The notes beneath the pieces were generated by a model, which was given only the letters and a program-made list of their open reading frames with translations, made no database searches and was not told the origin of the DNA. The position numbers and the translations under genes are program-made. A stretch of 64,000 nt of DNA, from positions 62,001 to 126,000 of the forward strand of contig JANQQU010000034.1 of NCBI GenBank assembly GCA_028284905.1, read 5' to 3'. Shown piece by piece: positions 43,215 through 50,592 of this stretch; the stretch's first letter is position 1; each line of letters starts with the position of its first letter. Origin of the DNA: Calditrichia bacterium (GTDB taxonomy: Bacteria > Calditrichota > Calditrichia > RBG-13-44-9 > J075).

Positions 43215-44279
43215 TCAGGCTTCGGTCGCGTATTTGACATTATCCAACAGACATCGTCTGAGCCTGATAGCCAGACTCCTGGCCACAGCAACAATGGCTT
43301 TTTTCCCATTCGTTCCCTTGGCTCGGATGCGCTCATATTTAGCACGTAAATGCGGGTCATAACGAATAACGGTCCAGGCGCTTTCCACAAGCACTCCTCT
43401 TAGATAGGCGTTTCCCTGGCGGGTAATATTGCCTAATCGGGTCTTTTCTCCCGAGGAATGTTGAGCAGGGCTAAGTCCCAGATAGCTGCCGAACTGATCA
43501 TTACTGGCAAAACGGCCGAAGTCATATATTTCCAGAAGAAACGTCATCGCGGTTATTAAACCAACGCCTTTCAGGCTTGTGAGAATCTCGAAATGGCGGC
43601 AGTAATTTTTACTTTTGGCTAATTCACGAAGATAACGAGTTACCTCTGTGAGGCGACTACGAATGTCCTGGTAGGTCTCCAATAAACAGTCCAGGGTAAA
43701 GCGGTCGGATGTATGCTCAAATTGTAATTCGCTCAGCCACTGCCGGTCTGCACCATTCCATTTCCAGCGAATATGAGCCGGGCGGCGAATACCATGCAAA
43801 TGCAGAAAGGAGTTAATCTCATTCTTTATACGATTCTGTTTACGCATTAATGTAGACCGGCAACGAATTACTCGCCGATCTGCTTCAATCTCTGCGGGCG
43901 GCACACTCACCGCCTTCAGCAGATTCGCTGAGAGATAACTCGCCAAAGCTTTCGCATCCCGGCGATCGGTTTTCACCTTGCTTGTCGTCTTCGGGATCAA
44001 GGCCGGGGGAGTTACCACACAATTATAACCATCGGCAATTAATCGGCGATAAAGCCAAAAGCCACTAAACCCAGCTTCATACACTAAACGGATTTCACGA
44101 GCACTGGCGTAGTCTTTCAATAAATTCTTTAAACGGCCATAATCTGATGCGATATTGTTGGTTTCCACAACTTCTCCATCACATTGAATACATATCGACC
44201 AGGAATCCAAATGAACGTCGATACCGATAAATACACTTTTGTTACGAATGAATAATGCAATATCTTTTACATAACGCAT
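43215..44279 (-). CDS. IS110-family DEDD/serine recombinase (transposase)
   Basis: 354 residues. The N-terminal RuvC-like DEDD domain (about 15-170) has GIDVHLDSW, VYEAGFSG and KTDRRDAKAL supplying the acidic residues. The C-terminal Transposase_20 domain (about 230-310) has LTSLKGVGLITAMTFL and SSGEKTRLGNITRQGN, where the catalytic serine is expected. ATG at 44279 follows AAGGAG. The reading frame is intact, so the element may be active. The ribosome site lies in the 3' arm of a strong hairpin (44281-44342). It interrupts the glucan locus between the GH16 and GH30 genes. Confidence 0.95.
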   Translation of the reverse strand: MRYVKDIALFIRNKSVFIGIDVHLDSWSICIQCDGEVVETNNIASDYGRLKNLLKDYASAREIRLVYEAGFSGFWLYRRLIADGYNCVVTPPALIPKTTSKVKTDRRDAKALASYLSANLLKAVSVPPAEIEADRRVIRCRSTLMRKQNRIKNEINSFLHLHGIRRPAHIRWKWNGADRQWLSELQFEHTSDRFTLDCLLETYQDIRSRLTEVTRYLRELAKSKNYCRHFEILTSLKGVGLITAMTFLLEIYDFGRFASNDQFGSYLGLSPAQHSSGEKTRLGNITRQGNAYLRGVLVESAWTVIRYDPHLRAKYERIRAKGTNGKKAIVAVARSLAIRLRRCLLDNVKYATEA

Positions 44280-44280
44280 T

Positions 44281-44342
44281 GGAGACTCCTTGCTATGAAT
44301 TAACTTTTTTCTCTTACACTTTAAATTTATAGCAAGGACTCC
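44281..44342 (-). promoter_or_regulatory. Hairpin sequestering the transposase ribosome site
   Basis: On the minus strand GGAGTCCTTGCTAT (44342-44329) pairs with ATAGCAAGGAGTCTCC (44296-44281), leaving a 2-base bulge. The 3' arm contains AAGGAG and ends one base before the ATG, so folding should hide the start of translation. Confidence 0.7.
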
Positions 44343-44521
44343 ATTTTTTTCAAACATAGAAACTGTCGAAGGATGAACAGTTCGCAAAACTGTTGAGATA
44401 GATCGTATTTATAGCAACTATCCGTGCTTATTCCCAGGGTTATTATCCGAGAATTTTTCACCCTTCGACAGGCTCAGGATGAATGGGAATGGTCCTATTA
44501 GAAAATATAGCACTAAATTTC

Positions 44522-46198
44522 CTACAGCTGCACCCGCACCGTCTGCACTGCATTCGCATCTATCGTAACCGCTGCATAACGGTCGCCAATCTGCAGGTTG
44601 TAAGTGATTGGCGCCTTGGTGGTGTTCAGCAATTGAACGCTCAGGAGATTATCACTATTGACTGTTGCGCAGGCGTGAAGGTCATCCGAGCCGAGGTTCG
44701 CGAGCGTTTTTTCGGTTTGCACTGCTTTGTCCCCGGGGCGAATCGTCCGGCTAAATTGGGACAATACGTGATAGATCGGGGTGTAATAAACATGCTTCGA
44801 TTCGGTGTCGATCATAATCGGTGCGCCACAGAAATTACCAACATGATTGGGGCCGCCATTATGGTCGAGAATAATATTCCAATCCACCCAACCGCGCATC
44901 CAATGGTCCAGGCTGACGATGATGTTACGCGCATAGCGATGCACCGGTGTATAGATCGGATGATCTTCCGCAGCTATCCCCTCCCAGGTAACTGAGTAAG
45001 CCCAGTCAGTCGCATTGTCATTCCACCAGAACTCATCATTATCAAACCAATCTTTTTCCTGAAAACGCTCCGGATCGGTGACCCCATTCTCCGGTGCCGG
45101 CTTGCCAAGATCGTCGATACAGCCTTCAGTATGAATAATCGCAAATCCAGGGAATTTTGCATTAACTGCGTCAAATTTTTCTTCAAACACTTTAAAAGTG
45201 CTCGCATACCAATGGACGGCAACACCGTAGAGATAAGGCGCTGTTTCCGGGTCCGCAAACATCAAATCGGTCCAATGCTCCAAACCATCGCGATTCTGAT
45301 CGTATGCTAACAACTTGATTGCATCATAGCCGCCGGCCTTTAGTTTTGGCCCAAGGTGCGCTTTGATAAATTCATTCTGCGTTTCCGGGGAGAAGTGCAT
45401 GCTTTCCCACTGACCATTATTGCCATGGGGTTCGTTCACCGGCGTTAATCCCCAAACATCCACGCCTTCGGCTTTGTAGGCATCGAGGTATTTGACGAGA
45501 TAATCCGCATAAACGGAAACACATTCATCCTTTAACGATCCACCGGTGCCCTGCCAGTTGTTCTCCGGAGCACCGGGAATATACCATTCTTCGATATCTT
45601 TCATCCAGGCAGGTGCCGTCCAGGCGGAAGCGATAATGCGCAATTCCTTGTCCGCTTGTCCGTTTTTAATGGCCAGGGCTTCCTGAATCATTGGCAGCAG
45701 GTCGTAGCTTTCATCAACGAGATTGGGATGATTGGCTTTTTTGAATCCGGCCTTATCCGGGGCAAGCGTGAAGCTTTCCAGCGCGGTGTCTCCCTTTTTA
45801 TCGACATAGGAGTATTTGCCGTAAACGCAAAAATCGCAGGCACCGATATGGGTTCTGGTTAAAGAAAAGTTAGCGCCACTTTCGCCGTAAATTTTCTCCA
45901 TCACTTCCTGGCGTTTTTCCTTCTCCAGATGCGCCAGCACATAGGCAGAGGACTCGGTAAAAGAAGTACCGATGCCATCAATGGTTTGTTTAACAACTTC
46001 CGGCTTTACCCGAATCACCACACCTTCGGCAGTGCCATCCTGGAAAGAGACATTCTCCTTAGTGGCAATTTTATCGCCGCCTTCTGAGGTAGAGAGAATT
46101 TCCGTGGTTGTGGCTAGTTTTGATTTATTTTCTGTAGTACAGGCACTCATAACAATTACCATAAAAATGAACATCAGGATTTGAATACTCTTTTTCAT
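44522..46198 (-). CDS. GH30-family glycosidase lipoprotein (likely beta-1,6- or beta-1,3-glucan active)
   Basis: 558 residues. A lipoprotein signal with Cys20 (VMSAC) precedes a GH30 TIM barrel plus beta-sandwich: QTIDGIGTSFTESSA opens the domain, the acid/base is E256 in PVNEPHG, the nucleophile is E358 in IIHTEGC, and PIYHVLSQFSRTIRPG leads into the C-terminal beta domain. GH30 members include beta-1,6-glucanases and beta-glucosidases (subfamilies 1 and 3). In a laminarin locus the beta-1,6 branch-cleaving role is most attractive, but the subfamily was not proven. GGTGGGG lies before the ATG. The cytoplasmic GH17 gene ends 37 bases upstream, so the two are probably co-transcribed. Confidence 0.9.
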   Translation of the reverse strand: MKKSIQILMFIFMVIVMSACTTENKSKLATTTEILSTSEGGDKIATKENVSFQDGTAEGVVIRVKPEVVKQTIDGIGTSFTESSAYVLAHLEKEKRQEVMEKIYGESGANFSLTRTHIGACDFCVYGKYSYVDKKGDTALESFTLAPDKAGFKKANHPNLVDESYDLLPMIQEALAIKNGQADKELRIIASAWTAPAWMKDIEEWYIPGAPENNWQGTGGSLKDECVSVYADYLVKYLDAYKAEGVDVWGLTPVNEPHGNNGQWESMHFSPETQNEFIKAHLGPKLKAGGYDAIKLLAYDQNRDGLEHWTDLMFADPETAPYLYGVAVHWYASTFKVFEEKFDAVNAKFPGFAIIHTEGCIDDLGKPAPENGVTDPERFQEKDWFDNDEFWWNDNATDWAYSVTWEGIAAEDHPIYTPVHRYARNIIVSLDHWMRGWVDWNIILDHNGGPNHVGNFCGAPIMIDTESKHVYYTPIYHVLSQFSRTIRPGDKAVQTEKTLANLGSDDLHACATVNSDNLLSVQLLNTTKAPITYNLQIGDRYAAVTIDANAVQTVRVQL

Positions 46199-46235
46199 AA
46201 CCCCACCATTAGCGAAAATGTAACAATTAATCAAA

Positions 46236-47132
46236 TTAACGGTACTTCAGATTGCCATTTATATCCCACAATCCCCAATAGGCACCAACATCACCTTCTG
46301 AGGCAACTTTCCAGAGTTCATCAAAGCTGGAGAAGTAGAACACTTCTATATCATCCTGCTCCGCCCAGGTATAGGTATTGATAAAATAGCGCATCGCATT
46401 TTCATAAGAAGGAACGGCGCCTCTGTCCGGAGTTCCTTTATTGGGCCAGCCGGTTTCGGAAATGATCACTTTTTTTCCTTTTCCGGCGTTAAGGGCAGTG
46501 TAATACATACTTTTCAGATACGCCAACGAATGCTCCAGCGGATACCCCTCCCAGAAGGGATAACAATTTGCCAGAACGATATCACAGGCATCGGCGATGC
46601 GCGGGTGTACCGCAAATTCGTAGTAGGCATCGACATAGCCAACCGGGATACCGGGGATTTCCTTTTTCACTCGATCCATGAATTCGATTATCTGATCTTC
46701 ACTTAAGTCACCGCGCAGCAATACTTCATTACCAACCGCAACGATATCCGCATGGCCGTCTTTGGCAACTCTCAGGACGCTTTCGATCTCTGCTTCATTT
46801 TTTTCCGGATCATCACCGAGCCAGGCACCGACCATTGTCTTTATCCCATTTTCGTGCGCAATCTTCGGGATTAACTCATTACCATCCGTACAGGAAAAAG
46901 AGCGGATCCATTTTACATAAGGCTTGATGACCTGCATGCGTTCTTCGATTTGTGCCGCACTAATTTGGGATCCCGGTGCCTGATCATCCAGGTAAACGCT
47001 AAAGGAAATACCGTGGATGCCATTTTCGAGAATTTGCAGAAATGCCGCTTCCAACTCTTTTTTACTCATTTTTGAGAAATCCAAACCGGCCAGTGAACTT
47101 CTCATACGATACTTACTAGACATGCTAGACAT
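46236..47132 (-). CDS. GH17-like glycosidase without signal peptide
   Basis: 298 residues, a bare TIM barrel with no export signal. The GH17 catalytic pair is E136 (AVGNEVLL) and E226 (ISETGWP). It ends with an aromatic-rich strand (FYFSSFDELWK, GAYWGLWDING). Lacking a signal, it probably acts in the cytoplasm on imported beta-1,3-gluco-oligosaccharides, next to the phosphorylase, by hydrolysis or transglycosylation. AGAGG precedes the ATG. A UspA gene ends 23 bases upstream, suggesting one transcript. An unconventional export route cannot be excluded. Confidence 0.87.
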   Translation of the reverse strand: MSSMSSKYRMRSSLAGLDFSKMSKKELEAAFLQILENGIHGISFSVYLDDQAPGSQISAAQIEERMQVIKPYVKWIRSFSCTDGNELIPKIAHENGIKTMVGAWLGDDPEKNEAEIESVLRVAKDGHADIVAVGNEVLLRGDLSEDQIIEFMDRVKKEIPGIPVGYVDAYYEFAVHPRIADACDIVLANCYPFWEGYPLEHSLAYLKSMYYTALNAGKGKKVIISETGWPNKGTPDRGAVPSYENAMRYFINTYTWAEQDDIEVFYFSSFDELWKVASEGDVGAYWGLWDINGNLKYR

Positions 47133-47155
47133 GTTAAACCTCTTTCATCTCTTAC

Positions 47156-47635
47156 TTATTTATGCCTGGTTACCAGAACGGGAATTTTCGAACGGCGAAT
47201 CACACCGTTAACGGTGCCACCGAGCATGGCATCTTCCAAAACACCACGTCCTTTCAGCCCCATTACGATTAAATCGCAATTCTTACTTTTTGCAACCTGA
47301 AGAATTTTTTTTACCGGATTGCCTTTTTCCACGACGACATTTTCAACATCAATCGCTTCACCATCGTATTCGGATTGGGCAATTTCCTCCATTCGTTTTT
47401 TGACTTCTTCGTAGTAATCCTTATTTACAGAAAACCATTTTTGTGCCGCCACGGACCGCTCAACACCGAAATCAAACGCAACCATATCCTTGAACTCCTG
47501 CACAACGTGGAGCAAAGTCAATTTTGCGCCGAATTGTTTTGCAAAACCGGCGGCATAGGCAAACGCACACCGTGCATCTTCCGAGTTATCTGTCGCATAT
47601 AAGATATGCTTCACCTGAATATTGGCAAGTTTCAT
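47156..47635 (-). CDS. UspA-family universal stress protein
   Basis: 159 residues, a single Usp domain. HILYATDNSEDARCAFAYA forms the first strand and helix, LTLLHVVQEF the second strand, and VMGLKGRGVLEDAMLGGTVNGVIRRSKIPVLVTR the ATP-binding end (G-x2-G...G-[ST]-V-N, here GLKGRGV and LGGTVN). ATP-binding Usp proteins modulate stress or energy responses as dimers. ATG at 47635 is preferred over a start 11 codons earlier because GAGAGA precedes it. Its position within the glucan run, just ahead of GH17 and GH30, may be accidental or may tie energy status to the pathway. Confidence 0.9.
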   Translation of the reverse strand: MKLANIQVKHILYATDNSEDARCAFAYAAGFAKQFGAKLTLLHVVQEFKDMVAFDFGVERSVAAQKWFSVNKDYYEEVKKRMEEIAQSEYDGEAIDVENVVVEKGNPVKKILQVAKSKNCDLIVMGLKGRGVLEDAMLGGTVNGVIRRSKIPVLVTRHK

Positions 47636-48038
47636 AAATGTCTCTCTTTCAATTATTCGTATAAACACTTAATTCATTCAACCAATCTGTTTCGATTAAA
47701 TGATTGGTATAGATTTAGTCCGGACTTTTAAAAACCTGTTCGCCAGGCGGCTGAATTTTTGCCATATCACTATTTTACAAGCATCCACATTCGCGACTTT
47801 TTTAGAAACCAAGGTCAATTTTAATCCTATTAACATCGTCATTGCGAGGCGTTGTTTGCCGAAGCAATCTCACATGGTGTAGCTCATAAAGAGATTGCTT
47901 CGGCAAAGTGCTGCCTCGCAATGACAGCAAAGGCAAGATTACCTTTTTTCACGATCCTCCCTAATGATGACCAGCCGGCAACTTACCGGACTGGTCATCA
48001 GATCAGCAAAAATTACAAACTGATAATTCTCGCTTCAT
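47636..48038. other. Intergenic region with a dispersed repeat
   Basis: 403 bases between the T9SS-type binding protein gene and UspA. They hold the GTCATTGCGAGG element at 47838-47926. The hairpin GATGACCAGCCGGC...GCCGGA/CTGGTCATC follows at about 47965-48000 and likely terminates the upstream transcript in one direction. Confidence 0.5.
47838..47926. repeat. GTCATTGCGAGG palindromic element, copy 3
   Basis: GTCATTGCGAGGCG and GCCGAAGCAATCTC on the left mirror GAGATTGCTTCGGC and GCCTCGCAATGAC on the right. It is the third copy of this family in the window. Confidence 0.75.
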
Positions 48039-49388
48039 TTATTTCATCAGTATCATCTTCTTCACTGCAGTAAACTCGCCAGCAGTAAGTGAGTAGATGT
48101 ACACACCGCTCGGCAGATCTTTTGCGTCGAACGTATATTCGTAAGTACCGGCATTCTGGAAACCGTTCAGCAAGGTTGCTACTTCCTGACCGAGCACATC
48201 GTAGACCTTCAGGGTCACATTATTGGCTGTCGGCTGGCTGAAGCGAATGGTCGTGGACGGGTTGAACGGATTTGGATAGTTCTGCTCCAGTGCATAGGTC
48301 GTCGGGGTAATCTCATCAAGTTCTTCGATAGAAGACGCCGTAGAATTAAAGAAGTAGAGATTATCGAGATAAATATCGCCATTACCATCGAACTTAAACT
48401 GGAAAACATCCTCTAAGTTGACCGTCGGCGTAAAGGTGGACAGGGGAATATCTACGCTCACCCAAGTATTGGTCGCACCGGGAGGTACCAGCAAGTGTTC
48501 CACTTCATTTGGTCCGGGGCTAATTACCCAGATGCCCAGATCAGTAGAGTTCGCAGTCCAGAAATCTACGTGCACATGGGTCATGCCGGCGGCGGTCAAA
48601 TTTTGGTTCGCGAGAAATTGAGTCCCCTGGTAATCCAGTCCTGCATACTTCAGGGTATTATTGCCGTCGATCAATACTTCAGAAACCACCGTGCCCTGTC
48701 CCCAATTCGGATTGAGCTCTCTGTCAATATCGGTATAAGCATCGCTGAATACGGAAATAACAGCATTGGCAGGCCATGTCGGTGTCGGCGCAGCAACAGT
48801 CGGCTCCGAACCACCACCGCTGCCGTCAGAGAATGTAATGTTGTCAAAATAGCAAACATTATCCTGGGTTCTGCCATCCAAGTCGAAATCCGGGAAAATA
48901 ATGATTTGGTCCTGGCCAATAGTTGTCGAATCGCCAATTCTACCGGAAAAATCAAAGGTCAATTCTTCCCATTGATTAACTACTGTGTTCGGCACCTTAA
49001 TTTCCTCCAGCGCCGCACCATCCGGCCGAGCAAATTTAATACCGACATCACTAATCACCGGTTTCCAGACCATTATTTTAACGATGCTGTTTGCTTCACT
49101 TAATGAAAAAGTACCTATGTCCGAACCATGCATAGATTCAGTACCGGCCCAGGGATTTCCTGTTTGCAGTGCGGTAAATTTAGCCACCGTTGCGGAAGTA
49201 TTAATGTTCGGATCCGGATTGGGAATAATTTCCAGCGCCGGGTTTGTGTCATTCTCGAAAACAGCCCAGGTCCAATCCGCGCCATGGCCACCGGTTTCGA
49301 AATCGATCGGGGCATTTTGTGCAAATACGATGCTGCTCATTGCAATCATGCAAAAGATTGCCAGCAAATTAGTAAAGCTCTGTTTCAT
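48039..49388 (-). CDS. Secreted glucan-binding-like protein with T9SS-type sorting domain
   Basis: 449 residues. A signal peptide (ending VFAQN) is followed by a CBM-like N-terminal beta-sandwich (about 25-190: IDFETGGHGADW, CYFDNITFSDG) and one module (about 200-350) of the type VISVFSDAYTDID...NPNWGQ...LDYQG, the same module found twice at the end of the 965-residue lipoprotein nearby. The sorting domain follows (EQNYPNPFNPSTTIRFS...KKMILMK). GAGGTGAA precedes the ATG. It probably binds beta-glucan outside the cell and is exported by a type IX-like pathway. No catalytic residues are apparent. Confidence 0.87.
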   Translation of the reverse strand: MKQSFTNLLAIFCMIAMSSIVFAQNAPIDFETGGHGADWTWAVFENDTNPALEIIPNPDPNINTSATVAKFTALQTGNPWAGTESMHGSDIGTFSLSEANSIVKIMVWKPVISDVGIKFARPDGAALEEIKVPNTVVNQWEELTFDFSGRIGDSTTIGQDQIIIFPDFDLDGRTQDNVCYFDNITFSDGSGGGSEPTVAAPTPTWPANAVISVFSDAYTDIDRELNPNWGQGTVVSEVLIDGNNTLKYAGLDYQGTQFLANQNLTAAGMTHVHVDFWTANSTDLGIWVISPGPNEVEHLLVPPGATNTWVSVDIPLSTFTPTVNLEDVFQFKFDGNGDIYLDNLYFFNSTASSIEELDEITPTTYALEQNYPNPFNPSTTIRFSQPTANNVTLKVYDVLGQEVATLLNGFQNAGTYEYTFDAKDLPSGVYIYSLTAGEFTAVKKMILMK

Positions 49389-49530
49389 TGTTTCACCTCA
49401 ATATTTAACAGTTGGTTTTTAATTGCTTTAACGATCGGCGCTTAGTTTCACCCCCTTTTAGCACCCAATTATTTGATTTGTACATGTTTGATTATTTTGC
49501 TTCGCCATAGACATCCCTCAAACAGTACCA

Positions 49531-50559
49531 CTACTTTGTCAGATATTCGACGGCAACATCCCGGTATCCCCAGGCGCGCAGTTGCCGTGACCAGCCGCCG
49601 AGGTTTTCTTTCCAGACCGGGATCAGTTTCATCTGATTGTATTCATCGACTTCCTTTTCCAGGTGAATTTTATCAATGATTTTCTGCACCGGTACCTCTC
49701 CCCAACGAAAGGTCGGCTGCCCGAGAAAGACATCGACAATGCCCTTATCGATGTAGCCCAGTTGCATCGGCAGGGCATCTACCGCGACAATATTGACCTT
49801 ACCCGGGGACATCTCATTCAACAATGTTTCATCGAAAAAGGGCCAGCCGCCGACCATTGCCCAGCCTTTCAGATTGGGATATTCCGCGCTGATCCGCTTC
49901 ATTTCCGCAACGGCTGCTTCCGCGGTTTCCACATGATAGAAAGGGCCGACAATCTCGATACCACTATATTTTTCAGCAGCTTTCATTACGCCTTTCACCC
50001 GTTCCTGCAGGTTCGGTGCGTTCTCATTACCACCGAGAATGGCCACCTGGCCGCTTTCTCCCATCACGGACACCAGCCGGTCCAACACATTTTCCCCGAT
50101 CTCGGCATTGTTCGGCCCATAAAAAGCAAACCGCTTTGAGGACGGGGCATCACTGTCGAAGGTCATTACCGGAACGCCGCTCTCTACCGCGGTATTGATC
50201 GCAGCAGTGAGAATAGAATCATCCGAGCAGGAAACGATAATGGCATCTGTACCATCTTCAACGGCATTAAGAATGCGCTCCGCCTGCTCTTGCGGATCTT
50301 CCTCCTTGGGAGTACGCCAATCGATTTTCACCGAAATCTTACTGTATTTATCGGAGAGATCTTCCGCGGCGGCTTCCGCGCCGATCCGGGCAGATTGAAA
50401 TACCGGGTTCGAAGCGCTCTTCGCAATCATGGTGATGGTAATTTTTTTAGCATCAGCCGGTTCGATGCCGGCCAGTTCTTCAGTGAGATCCTGGCAGGCC
50501 ATCAACGATAAAAACAGGCTGATGAAGCTAATTCGAATAAATATTTTCCACATTTTCAC
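49531..50559 (-). CDS. Periplasmic sugar-binding lipoprotein (Peripla_BP_4/LacI type)
   Basis: 342 residues. A lipoprotein signal with Cys22 (LSLMAC) precedes the two-lobed type I periplasmic-binding fold: TITMIAKSASNPVFQSARIGAEAAA opens lobe one (ITMIAKSASNPVFQSA), and VPVMTFDSDAPSS and GGNENAPNLQERVKGV follow. This family binds monosaccharides or short oligosaccharides for ABC transporters or for sensor kinases. GTG at 50559 is chosen because AGGAGG lies 8 bases upstream; the ATG two codons later is too far. No ABC permease or ATPase gene is anywhere in the locus, so it is an orphan. It may present ligand to the HTCS or to a carrier encoded elsewhere. The GPH symporter gene ends 33 bases upstream. 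Confidence 0.9.
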   Translation of the reverse strand: MKMWKIFIRISFISLFLSLMACQDLTEELAGIEPADAKKITITMIAKSASNPVFQSARIGAEAAAEDLSDKYSKISVKIDWRTPKEEDPQEQAERILNAVEDGTDAIIVSCSDDSILTAAINTAVESGVPVMTFDSDAPSSKRFAFYGPNNAEIGENVLDRLVSVMGESGQVAILGGNENAPNLQERVKGVMKAAEKYSGIEIVGPFYHVETAEAAVAEMKRISAEYPNLKGWAMVGGWPFFDETLLNEMSPGKVNIVAVDALPMQLGYIDKGIVDVFLGQPTFRWGEVPVQKIIDKIHLEKEVDEYNQMKLIPVWKENLGGWSRQLRAWGYRDVAVEYLTK

Positions 50560-50592
50560 GATTCTTTCCTCCTTTATGCTGAAGGCAAATGC

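Larger units (their letters stand above)
42902..44364 (-). mobile_element. IS110/IS1111-type insertion sequence (complete)
   Basis: 1463 bp, with ends placed by comparison with the intact repeat arm at 44462-44484. A CT dinucleotide (42900-42901 and 44363-44364) flanks the element, as expected for the core used by IS110 recombinases, so the ends may be shifted by two bases. There are no classical terminal inverted repeats, only a weak subterminal CTATGT match. The transposase is on the minus strand. The 5' non-coding part is 85 bp and the 3' part 313 bp, an arrangement like the IS1111 group. Confidence 0.85.
42886..44487. repeat. Palindromic repeat split by the IS110-type element
   Basis: The left arm ATTCATCCTGAGCCT (ending 42901) continues as GTCGAAGG at 44365-44372. 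The complete inverse arm CCTTCGACAGGCTCAGGAT (continuing GAAT) stands intact at 44462-44484. Without the IS, the two arms would bound an element of about 140 bp. Confidence 0.85.

Noticed and set aside
44483-44995. A 170-codon plus-strand frame opposite the GH30 C-terminus
   Set aside because: No domain, no ribosome site, and it lies wholly antisense to a clearly coding GH30 segment.
49300-49330. A GAAATCGAT-containing segment resembling half of the 40193 palindrome
   Set aside because: It lies within the coding sequence of the binding protein and lacks the full symmetry.
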